A DNA stretch of 64,000 bases from Thermoplasmata archaeon (lineage in GTDB: Archaea > Thermoplasmatota > DTKX01 > VGTL01), in the NCBI GenBank assembly GCA_038851035.1, contig JAWCLH010000004.1, positions 1 to 64,000 of the forward strand. Direction: 5' to 3'. Position 1 is the stretch's first letter. Every line of letters begins with the position of its first letter. The notes beneath the pieces were generated by a model. That model was not told the DNA's origin, did no database searches, and worked only from the letters and a program-made list of their open reading frames with translations. Both the position numbers and the translations under genes were made by a program. Below are positions 39,789-48,660 of this stretch, piece after piece.

Positions 39789-42194
39789 GTGAAGTTCACA
39801 CGCATTGTCTTTTTTGGAGTCGTGCAGGGCGTTGGGTTCAGGCCGACCGCGTATAGGGTCGCGAGGACGATGGGGCTGAAGGGATACGTCCGCAACAACG
39901 GCTCCAATGTGGAGGTTGTGGTCGACGGGAGGGCGCGCGAGTACGTTGACGCGCTTAAGAGGGCGCTCCCGCCGCTAGCGCGAATAGAGGAGGTGAGGTA
40001 CGAGTCTGCAGATGAGAGCGCGGTGCTCAGAGCGCTGGGCCGGAGGGCTGTGGAGGGGTTCAGCATCGTGCACAGCAGGTCTGGGTCAAGGGTATCGCCG
40101 ATTCCCCCGGACACGGCGATTTGCGACTCATGCCTCAAAGAGCTTCTCGACCCCTCGGACAGGCGCTACTTGTTCCCATTCACCAACTGCACCGACTGCG
40201 GCGCCAGATTCTCCGTGATACGCGACGTGCCCTACGATCGGAGGAACACGTCGATGGACGAGTTCCCGCTCTGCCCCTTGTGCCGTGCGGAGTACACCAG
40301 CCCGGACGACAGGCGCTTCCATGCCCAGACAATATCCTGCCCGCGCGACGGTCCCCAGTACGTGCTCCACGACGCCAAAGGAAGGGTGCTGGCCAGCGGG
40401 CTGGAGGCGATAGGGGAGGCAGCCAGAAGAATCGACGCAGGTCAGATCGGCGTTGTCAAGGGCTGGGGCGGGATGCACATCGTCTGCAGGCTAGAGGAAT
40501 GCACGCGACTGAGGAAATGGTACCGGAGGCCGGCCAAGCCATTCGCAGTGATGTTCCGAAATCTTGAAGCCGCAAAGAGGGTCGCGGATGTCGACGATTT
40601 CGCCGAGCGGCTTCTCACGTCGCCACAAAGGCCGATAGTCGTGCTCCCCAGAACGAAAGCGTCCTTAGCTATAGGGCACGAGCCCTGCGAGACGAGAGAG
40701 AGAGGCGAGGGAGGCGGCGAAGCCGGAGGAGGTTTCGATGCGGAGGGTGAGGTGGGTGAGACGGGCGCGGGTGGCGATGCGGTGCTGGATTGCGTTTCTC
40801 CCGGCCTGGGCAGCATCGGCTGCTACCTGCCCTATTCCGGCCTCCACCATGTGCTCTTCTCAATGATGCGCTCGGACGCAATTATTATGACCTCCGCCAA
40901 CCCCGCAGGCGAGCCCATGCTGATTAAGAACGAGGAGGCCTTTTCTCTGGGGCTTGACTTCTACCTCCTCCACAACAGGACCATCGTGAGCCGCACCGAC
41001 GACAGCGTTCTGATTCCATTCCGGGGGCGGAGGTTCTTCATAAGGAAATCGAGGGGCTGGGTGCCGGACGGAATTCCCGTGCCCTACAAAAGCCGGGTCC
41101 TATCCATGGGCGCTGAGAGGAACGTGACCTCCGCCGTCTCTAAGGACGGGAGGCTCTACGCTACCCAGTACATCGGGAACACGACAAGGTACAGCGTTCA
41201 GCTTTTCCAGGAGAGTGCTACCAGGCATCTGATGAGGCTTCTGGGAGTTCAGAGCATCGAGAGGGTCGTTGTGGACCTCCACCCCCAGTACGCAACACGA
41301 AAGCTGGGCGCAGAGCTGGCCCGGGAGTGGGGGGCGGAGGTTGACGAGGTCCAGCATCACTGGGCCCACGCGGCCTCGCTGATGCTCGACAACGGCGTCG
41401 AAAGGGATGAGCGCTTGGTCTGCATAGCGGCCGACGGCGCGGGCTATGGAGCCGACGGGACGGTCTGGGGCGGTGAGATTCTGCTTGCCTCCTATAGGGG
41501 CTTCGAGCGCGTGGGCACACTTGAGAGTTTCCCGCTGCTCGGTGGTGACGCTGCCGTCCGGGACCCACCCAGACTAGTTCTGGCTCTGCTTGGCCAAGCG
41601 GGGGTGGACTGGAGGGAATGGGAGCACCAGAGCCTCCTCGAGAGAGATAGGGCGGAGGTGTTGCTGAGGTTGAAGGGGAGCAGCCCACTCACCTCGAGCC
41701 TCGGGAGGGTTCTCGACGCAATCTCCTGCTACTTGGGCGTGGGGAAGGCGCGAACCTATGATGGGGAGCCAGCCATCAGGCTGGAGCTATATCTGGAAAA
41801 GGGGAGGGCAGTCCATAGGTTTGAAATGGAGGAGCTAGGAGGGGGAGGCACTTGCGCGACCCGCGTGATTCCCGTGACGCCTCTGTTCAGACAGCTGCAC
41901 ATGGCGGTGAAGGGAAGGGTGCTGACGGAGAGGGAGAGGGCGGACTGGGCCCGCTCCATTGTTGAGTCGTTAGTCGGGCAGATGGTAGACGTGGCAGCCG
42001 AAGCGGCCGAAAGGGAGGGGCTCAGGAGAATCGGCTGGACCGGTGGCGTTTCATACAACATACCGATAACGGAAATGGTTGTGAGGCGGGTGAGGGAGAG
42101 GGGGCTGGAGCCCCTCCTGCACGACAGAATTCCCAACGGCGACGGAGGCATTTCTGCGGGGCAAAATGTAATTATTGGTATTAGTGAATCGTGA
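39789..42194 (+). CDS. hypF: HypF carbamoyltransferase
   Basis: Makes the carbamoyl group that becomes the CN ligands of the Ni-Fe site, transferring it to HypE; 801 aa. Order: acylphosphatase domain (GVVQGVGFRPTAYRVA), zinc-finger pair (CDSCLKEL, CTDCGARFS; CPLCRAEY, SCPRDGP, with the last knuckle partly changed), YrdC-like domain, and Kae1-like domain with HHWAHAASLM and GAGYGADG. A Gly/Glu/Ala-rich insertion (nt 40690-40785) splits the YrdC domain. GTG start 39789. Confidence 0.93.
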   Translation: MKFTRIVFFGVVQGVGFRPTAYRVARTMGLKGYVRNNGSNVEVVVDGRAREYVDALKRALPPLARIEEVRYESADESAVLRALGRRAVEGFSIVHSRSGSRVSPIPPDTAICDSCLKELLDPSDRRYLFPFTNCTDCGARFSVIRDVPYDRRNTSMDEFPLCPLCRAEYTSPDDRRFHAQTISCPRDGPQYVLHDAKGRVLASGLEAIGEAARRIDAGQIGVVKGWGGMHIVCRLEECTRLRKWYRRPAKPFAVMFRNLEAAKRVADVDDFAERLLTSPQRPIVVLPRTKASLAIGHEPCETRERGEGGGEAGGGFDAEGEVGETGAGGDAVLDCVSPGLGSIGCYLPYSGLHHVLFSMMRSDAIIMTSANPAGEPMLIKNEEAFSLGLDFYLLHNRTIVSRTDDSVLIPFRGRRFFIRKSRGWVPDGIPVPYKSRVLSMGAERNVTSAVSKDGRLYATQYIGNTTRYSVQLFQESATRHLMRLLGVQSIERVVVDLHPQYATRKLGAELAREWGAEVDEVQHHWAHAASLMLDNGVERDERLVCIAADGAGYGADGTVWGGEILLASYRGFERVGTLESFPLLGGDAAVRDPPRLVLALLGQAGVDWREWEHQSLLERDRAEVLLRLKGSSPLTSSLGRVLDAISCYLGVGKARTYDGEPAIRLELYLEKGRAVHRFEMEELGGGGTCATRVIPVTPLFRQLHMAVKGRVLTERERADWARSIVESLVGQMVDVAAEAAEREGLRRIGWTGGVSYNIPITEMVVRRVRERGLEPLLHDRIPNGDGGISAGQNVIIGISES

Positions 42195-42212
42195 TGGGGA
42201 GGAGGGACCGGA

Positions 42213-42485
42213 ATGGGCCTTATAGATAAGATGAAGGACGTGGGGAAAAAGGGAGTGGACCTTGGGGCGAAGGTCGGGAAGAAGGGCGTCGAGCTTGGAA
42301 AGAAGGGCGTGGAGGCCACGAAGGAGGCGGTCAGGAAGAAAACCTGCTCCGAGTGCAAGCACTACACAGCCCAGAGCGAGACGGAGGGCAGCTGCCCTAT
42401 CGCAGGCAAGAGGCTCCCGAGCGCGGACGCCGCCACCTGTCCCCAGAAGGCGTTCGAGCCGAGGCCCAGTGCGCCAACACAGTGA
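42213..42485 (+). CDS. small Lys/Gly-repeat, Cys-motif protein in hyp cluster
   Basis: Not recognised; 90 aa. The first half repeats a GKKGVxLG-like unit (VGKKGVDLG, VGKKGVELG, KKGVEA), likely a basic amphipathic helix. The second half has CSECKHY, then CPIAGKRL and CPQKAF, a four-cysteine set that could bind zinc or iron-sulfur. GGAGGAGGGACC precedes the ATG. It lies between hypF and hypC on the same strand, 18 nt after hypF, so a role in maturation or metal handling is possible but not shown. Confidence 0.7.
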   Translation: MGLIDKMKDVGKKGVDLGAKVGKKGVELGKKGVEATKEAVRKKTCSECKHYTAQSETEGSCPIAGKRLPSADAATCPQKAFEPRPSAPTQ

Positions 42486-42530
42486 GCTCTCACCCTTCGT
42501 GCGGCACCGGCGCCTCGTCCTAACCAAAAA

Positions 42531-42540
42531 CGCTTTATTC
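42531..42540 (+). promoter_or_regulatory. possible TATA box for hypC
   Basis: CGCTTTATTC is centred about 28 nt before the hypC ATG at 42564, which has no ribosome binding site, fitting a leaderless start. Confidence 0.35.
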
Positions 42541-42563
42541 GAGAAACGGGTTGCCAGCGGAGC

Positions 42564-42806
42564 ATGTGCCTGGGCATCCCAGCTCTCGTCTTGGAGAGGC
42601 GGGGCGACACAGGAAAGGTCGATTTCGGCGGAACGGTCCGAGAGGTCAATCTCTCTCTCGTCGATGCCACAGTGGGGGACTGGGTGATCGTCCATGCGGG
42701 CTTCGCCATCCAGCTCCTCGACGAGCGGCAGGCACTGGAGACCCTCGAGCTATTCAGGCAGGTCTTTGGTGGGGTTGAGGGGAGGCACGACGCCGGGAAT
42801 GCTTGA
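42564..42806 (+). CDS. hypC: HypC/HupF chaperone
   Basis: Small chaperone that holds the iron with HypD and delivers it to the large subunit; 80 aa. It begins MCLGIPALV, with the essential Cys2 exposed after Met removal, and has the OB-like core (VDFGGTVREVNL, VGDWVIVHAGFAI). HypC proteins end in a helix, here LETLELFRQVFGG. Start is certain because Cys2 is functional. HypA follows after about 80 nt. Confidence 0.93.
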   Translation: MCLGIPALVLERRGDTGKVDFGGTVREVNLSLVDATVGDWVIVHAGFAIQLLDERQALETLELFRQVFGGVEGRHDAGNA

Positions 42807-42889
42807 GGCGCGGGTGGCCGTGAGGGGGGAGGGGAAGCTGAATTCGGGGGTGCGGGAGGCGAGATGGCTATAGTCAAGGAGTGGGTCCG

Positions 42890-43513
42890 GTGCACGAGTT
42901 TTCCGTGATATCCCGTGTCGTCGAGGCCCTACTCAGCGAGCTCGAGGCGAGGAATGCAGGAGCCACTGAAGCAAGGCGAGGTGGTCCCGCGGAACATGAG
43001 GGGACCGACGCGGGGGTGGGAAGAGTCGGGTGCCAGACCCGAAAAGGAGTCGATAACACCAGCCACCCGAGAATCGCAAGCGTCGAGAGCGTGACACTTG
43101 AGGTTGGAGAGCTGACCATGCTCAGCGAAGAGCCGCTGAAGTTCGCGTGGGAACTCCTGACAGAGAATGGGCCTCTCAGGGGTTCGAAGCTAATGATTGT
43201 GAGGAGACCAGTGGTTCTTGAATGCCCGGCCTGTGGCTACAGGGGCGTGGGAAAGCCTCCCGAAGGGCTGGCCACCCATTTTTTTATTCCGGCTCTGAAC
43301 TGCCCGCGCTGCGGCGGCGATGTGAGGGTTGTTGGGGGGCGCGAGTGCTTAATACGGGAAATGAGGGTGGTTATGGAGGATGGAGGAGAGAAGTCGGAGC
43401 GAGAGGGGGCGGGGGGCCGGCGGGGTCGCGGGGGAGGCGTCCGGGGAGGGGGAGATGGAAGGGGAGGAGGAGCGGCGCAGATGAGTCTGAAAGGGCCGGG
43501 GGGTAGGCTGTGA
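42890..43513 (+). CDS. hypA: HypA, nickel metallochaperone
   Basis: Delivers nickel together with HypB; 207 aa, much longer than the usual 115-140. The GTG at 42890 is chosen over the upstream GTG at 42881 because it yields MHEFSVISRVVEALL, with the nickel-binding His2 in place, and AAGGAGTG sits just before it. The zinc domain has CPACGY and CPRCGG. A 40-residue insertion follows the first helix (nt 42945-43075), and a Gly/Arg-rich tail of about 50 residues ends the protein. Both additions are low-complexity, as seen in other enzymes here. Confidence 0.9.
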   Translation: MHEFSVISRVVEALLSELEARNAGATEARRGGPAEHEGTDAGVGRVGCQTRKGVDNTSHPRIASVESVTLEVGELTMLSEEPLKFAWELLTENGPLRGSKLMIVRRPVVLECPACGYRGVGKPPEGLATHFFIPALNCPRCGGDVRVVGGRECLIREMRVVMEDGGEKSEREGAGGRRGRGGGVRGGGDGRGGGAAQMSLKGPGGRL

Positions 43514-43558
43514 ATTCATCCACGTCTCTCGCTCGGAAAACTTTTGGGGGTTCCAAGA

Positions 43559-44662
43559 GTGTCTAGTGACTCACCCGGTAGATTCCATCTCCGGGACCCT
43601 TCCATGGCCCGCAGGCTCATTGAGAGATTGAGGTCTATGCACCTCAGCCTGAGAATCATGCACGTCTGCGGCACCCATCAGGACACATTGGTCAGGCACG
43701 GTCTGGAGCCCATGCTAAGGTCCGCGGGCGTCGAGATCAGGCAGGGCCCGGGCTGCCCAGTCTGCGTCACAACGCCTCGTGAGCTCGAAGAAATCCTCAC
43801 GCTTGCGCGGAGCGGAATGAGGGTGGCCGTTTTTGGCGACATGCTCAGGGTACCCAGCCCCTCCGGCTCTCTCGAGGAGGCCCGTGCAAGGGGTGCAGAC
43901 GTGAGAGTCGTTTACAGCGCCGAGGACGCCGTGCGACTCGCCCGCCGGGATAACAGGGAGACTGTTTTCATGGCTGTGGGCTTCGAGACGACGGCCCCAG
44001 GGACCGCTCTGGCTTTGAAGACCGGCCCGCCGGAGAACTTTTCCGTGCTCACCTGTCACAGAAACGTACCCCCAGCGCTGGAGGCCTTGCTCGGGATGGG
44101 CGAGCTCAGGCTTGATGGCCTGATTGAGCCCGGCCATGTCAGCACGATAATAGGCATCAGGCCCTACGAGCCCCTCTCGGAAAAGTACCGCATACCGCAG
44201 GTCGTGGCGGGCTTCGAGCCCCTCGACCTACTCATGGCCGTCTACATGCTCGGCCGACAGAAGCTGGAGGGGAGGGCGGAGGTCGAGAACGAGTACTCTC
44301 GGGTCGTGAGGCCCGAGGGCAATGCGAAGGCTCTCGAGCTGCTGGATAGGACATTCGAGGCCTGCGACGTGGAGTGGCGCGGGTTCCCGGTCATCCCCGG
44401 CAGCGGACTCAGGCTTCGCCCCGAGTTCGAGAAATGGGACGCCAGAAAGAAATTCGCAGAAGAGCTCGCGCCGCTGAGAGAAAAAGTGTTCCGGGAGCCA
44501 CCGGGTTGCCGTTGCGGGGAGGTCCTCAGGGGAATTCGCGAGCCAGAGAAGTGCCCTCTTTTCGGGAGAAAATGCAGACCGGAGAGCCCCGTGGGGCCAT
44601 GCATGGTCAGCGCGGAGGGCGGGTGCAACATTTTATATAAATACGGCAGGGATACCGGGTGA
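43559..44662 (+). CDS. hypD: HypD, Fe(CN)2CO assembly protein
   Basis: Scaffold on which the iron cofactor with its CN and CO ligands is built, together with HypC and HypE; 367 aa. Conserved motifs: MHVCGTHQDT, GPGCPVCVTTP, VGFETTAPG, HVSTIIG, and the C-terminal iron-sulfur cysteines in GCRCGEVLRG, CPLFGRKC and GPCMVSAEGGC. GTG 43559 gives a normal N-terminus (12 residues before DPSMARRLI) with GGGGG upstream; TTG 43544 is an alternative. Confidence 0.93.
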   Translation: MSSDSPGRFHLRDPSMARRLIERLRSMHLSLRIMHVCGTHQDTLVRHGLEPMLRSAGVEIRQGPGCPVCVTTPRELEEILTLARSGMRVAVFGDMLRVPSPSGSLEEARARGADVRVVYSAEDAVRLARRDNRETVFMAVGFETTAPGTALALKTGPPENFSVLTCHRNVPPALEALLGMGELRLDGLIEPGHVSTIIGIRPYEPLSEKYRIPQVVAGFEPLDLLMAVYMLGRQKLEGRAEVENEYSRVVRPEGNAKALELLDRTFEACDVEWRGFPVIPGSGLRLRPEFEKWDARKKFAEELAPLREKVFREPPGCRCGEVLRGIREPEKCPLFGRKCRPESPVGPCMVSAEGGCNILYKYGRDTG

Positions 44663-44737
44663 GGGCCGGGCGCCCTTCAGGTCCCCTTTGTTAGGCGAGG
44701 GGAGTGAAAGGCATTTTGCGCGACTTGGATAGAGCCC

Positions 44738-45817
44738 TCAGCAGATGCGCGGTATCGGGTCCCCGGCGGGCTGCTCCAGAATTCTCCTCCCGCCTACGGA
44801 GGTCGCCAGCACCACCCTTCCTGGCCTGATGTCCCTCCGGACCTCGCCGATGACGGCCGCGCGCCTCCCCTCCCTCATCCTCCTCAGGGCGCGCAAAACC
44901 TCCTCAGCCATCTCCTCCACGACCCCCAGAACAACCTTTCCCTCGTTTCCTATGATGAGCGGGTCGAGACCAAGCATCTCGCAGGCGCTGCGGACGCCGT
45001 CGGAGACAGGGATCGACTCCTCATATACCTCTATCCCCACCATGGATTTCTGGGCCCACTCGTTGAGCAGGTTGGCGAGGCCTCCGCGCGTGGGGTCCTT
45101 GGCCGACACAACACCCCCCACCCTCAGGACCGCCTCCATCAAGCGGTTCAAGGGAAGCACGTCCGATTTCACGACCGAATCAAAGCCGTAGCCCTCGCGC
45201 TTTGAGAGTACCGCGATTCCGTGGTCGCCAACCGTCCCAGACAGGATTATCTTGTCGCCGGGGCGGAGGTTGGAGTCGAGGAGCCACTCGTGCCTCACCT
45301 TGCGGTGGCGGCGCGCCTCCGCCAAATTCCGGTCTAGCAGGGGGTGGCGACAACCCACTCCGGAGGTGTTGATGATCATCTTCTGGACTGCGCCGCTCTC
45401 GACAACCTTCGTATCGCCTGTGACCACGGGGACGCCCGCCAGTCTGGCAGTAGAGGCCATGCTCCTGACGACCCTCTCCAGCTCCCCGAGCTCGATTCCC
45501 TCCTCGAGCACTAGGCCTGCGGAGAGGGCGAGAGCCCTTGCCCCGACGACCGCGAGGTCGTTGACGGTGCCCGCGATGGAGAGCGAGCCAATGTCGCCAC
45601 CCGGGAAGAAAATCGGTCTTACGGTGTGCGAATCGGTTGTGAAGACCGTCCCGTCCACGACCGCGCTGTCGTCGAGCGCGTCCAGCGGGACCCTTAGCCC
45701 CCGGACCCTCCATTTCTTATTTGACAGGATAGGGAGAATGACGGAGGATATCAACTCCTGCATCGCGGCTCCGCCGGCGCCGTGGGCCATGGTGACTCTG
45801 GAGAGCTCGCCGCTCAT
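44738..45817 (-). CDS. hypE: HypE, thiocarbamate dehydratase
   Basis: Converts the carbamoyl group from HypF into a cysteine-bound thiocyanate that donates CN to iron; 359 aa. It contains MAHGAGGAAM, DSAVVDG, FTTDSHTV, the GTVNDLAVVGA motif, and TRGGLA, and ends in PRIC, the reactive C-terminal cysteine. It is on the minus strand, convergent to hypD and 3 nt after the MFS gene, with which it must be cotranscribed. Confidence 0.94.
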   Translation of the reverse strand: MSGELSRVTMAHGAGGAAMQELISSVILPILSNKKWRVRGLRVPLDALDDSAVVDGTVFTTDSHTVRPIFFPGGDIGSLSIAGTVNDLAVVGARALALSAGLVLEEGIELGELERVVRSMASTARLAGVPVVTGDTKVVESGAVQKMIINTSGVGCRHPLLDRNLAEARRHRKVRHEWLLDSNLRPGDKIILSGTVGDHGIAVLSKREGYGFDSVVKSDVLPLNRLMEAVLRVGGVVSAKDPTRGGLANLLNEWAQKSMVGIEVYEESIPVSDGVRSACEMLGLDPLIIGNEGKVVLGVVEEMAEEVLRALRRMREGRRAAVIGEVRRDIRPGRVVLATSVGGRRILEQPAGDPIPRIC

Positions 45818-45820
45818 GAC

Positions 45821-47065
45821 TCACTCCTCCTCACCCAGTTTATCCTTTCTTGACTCGAAGTGCCTCAGCACGATGAAAAGGAATATCAGCCCCGCGCAAG
45901 CGCCGAAGAAGCCCAGTATCCCTGTAAGCCCGAAGGCGTTGAGGACCGCGCCTGAGGTCGGGACACCGACGACCATTCCCGCGGCTATCACCATACTATA
46001 GACGCTCATCGTCACCCCGTGCTGGCGCTTGCGTGCGACATCGCCCAACGAAGCAAGGGCAGCGGGGGCGAAGGCGAAGGCCATGAACGCGAACAGGGCG
46101 AGCAGGCCTAAGAAGGGCCCCCAGACCGGCATGTTGGCCTGAATGTCCTCCACAGTCGGGACCCCGACGATCGCGACCGCGACGCCGCTGAGCACGAGCC
46201 CTAGAATTCCTGAGGCGCCGGTGAGCATCAGAGGCGTCCTGCCGTATCTGTCGGACAGGCGGCCGAAGAAGCGCTGGGTGGTGACGAGCAGAACGCAGAG
46301 GCCCGCCATCCCCGCGCCGACCATCCATGCAGGGATATCGAGGTTGGCTCCCTCGAGGCCCGCGAACGCGAGCCCGGCGCCAATCATGGCGTAGATCAGT
46401 AGCCATGGCATTGTCAGGTAGATCACCGACTTTCTACCCAGCGCTGATACTATGTGCCGGGCGTCAAGCTGTCTCACGGTGTATTCGGTTTTCGCTGGCT
46501 CGGAGACCGCGAGCTGGGCATAGACGCAGCCTAGTGCGCCAATCGCGCCAGCGATGACGAAGCCTAGGTAGAGCTCCGACGCGAGGGTCTGGTTGACCAT
46601 CCCGCCGAGCAAGAAGCCAGCGCCCCAGCCCGCCATGTTGGCGCCGTCGAAGGTTCCCATCTCCTGCCCCCGCTGGTTGGCAGGGGCGTAGTCGGCGGCA
46701 AGCGCCAAAGAGGACGCGAGTATCGCTCCAGCGGAAATACCGTGGAAGGCATTGAAGATACCCACCGCGAGGGGGTCCTGCGTGAGCGCAATGAAAAACA
46801 TCATAAGCGTACCCAGAACGAGACCGGACATAAGCACAATTTTCCTGCCATATCTATCTATAATAGCCCCGATGAATATCACCGTGAAGAACTCGGCCCC
46901 GGGCGAGGCCGCCCATATTAGGCCGTAAAGAACGCGGTCGAGGTGGCTCAGGTAGAGCGGAAATACCATTATCATTATGGAGAAGGAGAAGCGAATCAAG
47001 AACGTGGCCGCGTAGAGCGGCCAGAGAAGGCCAGTTTCTCCTCCATGCCTCCCTTTCCCGCTCAT
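45821..47065 (-). CDS. MFS transporter
   Basis: Major facilitator with about 12 hydrophobic helices, 414 aa. Typical loop signatures follow helix 2 (IIDRYGRKIVL) and helix 8 (LSDRYGRTPLM). The sequence is closest in layout to drug/proton antiporters of the DHA1 kind; the substrate cannot be read from it. It is cotranscribed with hypE (3 nt apart), which hints at a link to hydrogenase maturation such as metal or small-molecule transport, but this may be accidental. The start ATG faces the e-MtaB gene divergently. Confidence 0.85.
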   Translation of the reverse strand: MSGKGRHGGETGLLWPLYAATFLIRFSFSIMIMVFPLYLSHLDRVLYGLIWAASPGAEFFTVIFIGAIIDRYGRKIVLMSGLVLGTLMMFFIALTQDPLAVGIFNAFHGISAGAILASSLALAADYAPANQRGQEMGTFDGANMAGWGAGFLLGGMVNQTLASELYLGFVIAGAIGALGCVYAQLAVSEPAKTEYTVRQLDARHIVSALGRKSVIYLTMPWLLIYAMIGAGLAFAGLEGANLDIPAWMVGAGMAGLCVLLVTTQRFFGRLSDRYGRTPLMLTGASGILGLVLSGVAVAIVGVPTVEDIQANMPVWGPFLGLLALFAFMAFAFAPAALASLGDVARKRQHGVTMSVYSMVIAAGMVVGVPTSGAVLNAFGLTGILGFFGACAGLIFLFIVLRHFESRKDKLGEEE

Positions 47066-47116
47066 CGCTACCGGATGGACCGGGGTGTAATAAGAATTTA
47101 TTGGCGGGCAAAAGGT

Positions 47117-47125
47117 GATAAATAG
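47117..47125 (+). promoter_or_regulatory. TATA box, leaderless start of e-MtaB gene
   Basis: GATAAATAG is centred 27 nt before the ATG at 47148. The same AT-rich gap probably also holds the promoter of the divergent MFS gene. Confidence 0.45.
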
Positions 47126-47147
47126 AGCCGGGCGCCATCAGGGAGCG

Positions 47148-48527
47148 ATGAGAATTTATGCCGAGACCTACGGATGCTCCCTGAACAGGGGCGAGAGCCG
47201 GGAGATGCTCGAAGCGGCGGAGGAGCGGGGGCACCGGATAGTGGCTTCGGTCGAGGAGGCCGATGTTCTCATTCTAGACACCTGCACCGTGATTCAGACC
47301 ACGGAGAACAGGATGCTGGACAGACTCAGACTGATGGCCCGGGCGGGAAAGCCCGTCGTCGTGGCGGGCTGTATGGCCTCCGCGCGGCCGGCGAGGGTGA
47401 GGGCGATCTGCGCCGGCGCAATTCTGCTCCCGCCGGACAAGCGGCGCGAGCTCCCCTCCTTATTAGAAACCCTGCGATGGCTCGTCCAAGCCGTGAACTC
47501 CTCGCCGGTGTCCGAGATGCCCGGCGGCGACCCTGAGAAGGGGCAGGAGGGTGAGGCCGGAGGGAAGGCGGCTGGAGCCGTGGGGGTGCTCTCGCCCGTA
47601 GTGCGTCCGGAAGGAGGAACTCTCCTTCGCGGTCCGGGACCGGGCGAGGCGGTCTGGGCCGAGCTACCCATAGCGAGCGGCTGCACCGGTGGATGCACCT
47701 ATTGCATCACGAGAATCGCCCGAGGGAAGCTCAGCAGCAGGAGCGTTGAGAGCCTCGTTGAGAGGGCGGCGGTTCTCCTTCGCAGGGGATACCGGGAGCT
47801 GAGGCTGGCAGCCCAAGACACCGCCACGTACGGCGTGGATATCCACACAAGCCTTCCGGAGCTCGTGTCCGGAATATGCTCGCTCGATGGAAACTTCCGG
47901 GTTAGGATAGGGATGATGAACCCCGGCAGTGCTCTGAGAATTCTTCCGGCGCTCATAGAGGTCATGCGGAGGCCGAAGGTCTTCAGGTTTCTTCACGTCC
48001 CCGTTCAGAGCGGTGACGATGGGATGCTCGAGGCGATGGGGCGCGGCTACACGGTCGAGGATTTCATGAAGGTCGTCGGGAAATTCAGGGAGGCGTTTCC
48101 CCTCGGCCTCCTCGCCACAGATGTGATTGTCGGCTTCCCGGGGGAGGGGGAAAGGGAATTCACCGCAACCCTCTCCCTCATTGAACAGACGGCGCCGGAT
48201 ATAATCAACATCAAGGCCTACTCCCCGAGGCCCGGGACGGCCGCGTGCCGCCTGCCGGGAAGACCGCCCCACTTGGAGGTTCGGCGGAGGATTTCGAGGC
48301 TAAGAGAGCTCCAAAGAAGAATCTCGCTGAAGAACAACGAGCGGCTTGTGGGAAGGGTGGAGGAGGTGCTTGTGAGCGAGATGGGCGCCAATGGAGGTGC
48401 GCTCGGAAGGACCGGGGGATACTATCCCGTGATTATTCCAGGCGGACCCGCTCCGGGGAGCATCTGCAATGTCAAAATCAGCGCGGCGAGGCCCGGATAT
48501 GTTTTGGGGGAGGCGGTGACCGGGTAA
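47148..48527 (+). CDS. tRNA t6A37 methylthiotransferase (e-MtaB type)
   Basis: Radical-SAM enzyme that adds a methylthio group to t6A37 in tRNAs; 459 aa. The N-terminal UPF0004 domain shows YGCSLNRGES, DTCTVIQTTE and VVAGCMAS, holding one cluster; the radical-SAM motif CTGGCTYC near residue 185 holds the other. A TRAM-like domain closes the protein (RVEEVLVSE to GEAVTG). A low-complexity stretch (nt 47510-47615) extends the linker between the two domains. ATG 47148 is favoured by the TATA spacing; the frame is open to 47115. Confidence 0.9.
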   Translation: MRIYAETYGCSLNRGESREMLEAAEERGHRIVASVEEADVLILDTCTVIQTTENRMLDRLRLMARAGKPVVVAGCMASARPARVRAICAGAILLPPDKRRELPSLLETLRWLVQAVNSSPVSEMPGGDPEKGQEGEAGGKAAGAVGVLSPVVRPEGGTLLRGPGPGEAVWAELPIASGCTGGCTYCITRIARGKLSSRSVESLVERAAVLLRRGYRELRLAAQDTATYGVDIHTSLPELVSGICSLDGNFRVRIGMMNPGSALRILPALIEVMRRPKVFRFLHVPVQSGDDGMLEAMGRGYTVEDFMKVVGKFREAFPLGLLATDVIVGFPGEGEREFTATLSLIEQTAPDIINIKAYSPRPGTAACRLPGRPPHLEVRRRISRLRELQRRISLKNNERLVGRVEEVLVSEMGANGGALGRTGGYYPVIIPGGPAPGSICNVKISAARPGYVLGEAVTG

Positions 48528-48614
48528 GTGGGAGTGATGCGGCGATCGGGCGGACGCGGCGGTCGAGTAGTCGAGAGAAAGAGAAGAGAGAATAGTGAGA
48601 ATATATTCAAATAA

Positions 48615-48624
48615 CATTTAAATT
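48615..48624 (+). promoter_or_regulatory. TATA box for M6 metalloprotease gene
   Basis: CATTTAAATT in an AT-rich gap predicts a start near 48645. AGGAG at 48648-48652 then precedes the ATG by about eight nt. A second element, TTTTTATAGG at 48641, is too close to the ATG to be the main box. Confidence 0.45.
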
Positions 48625-48660
48625 GATAATTACTCTATACTTTTTATAGGAGCTGAAAGT

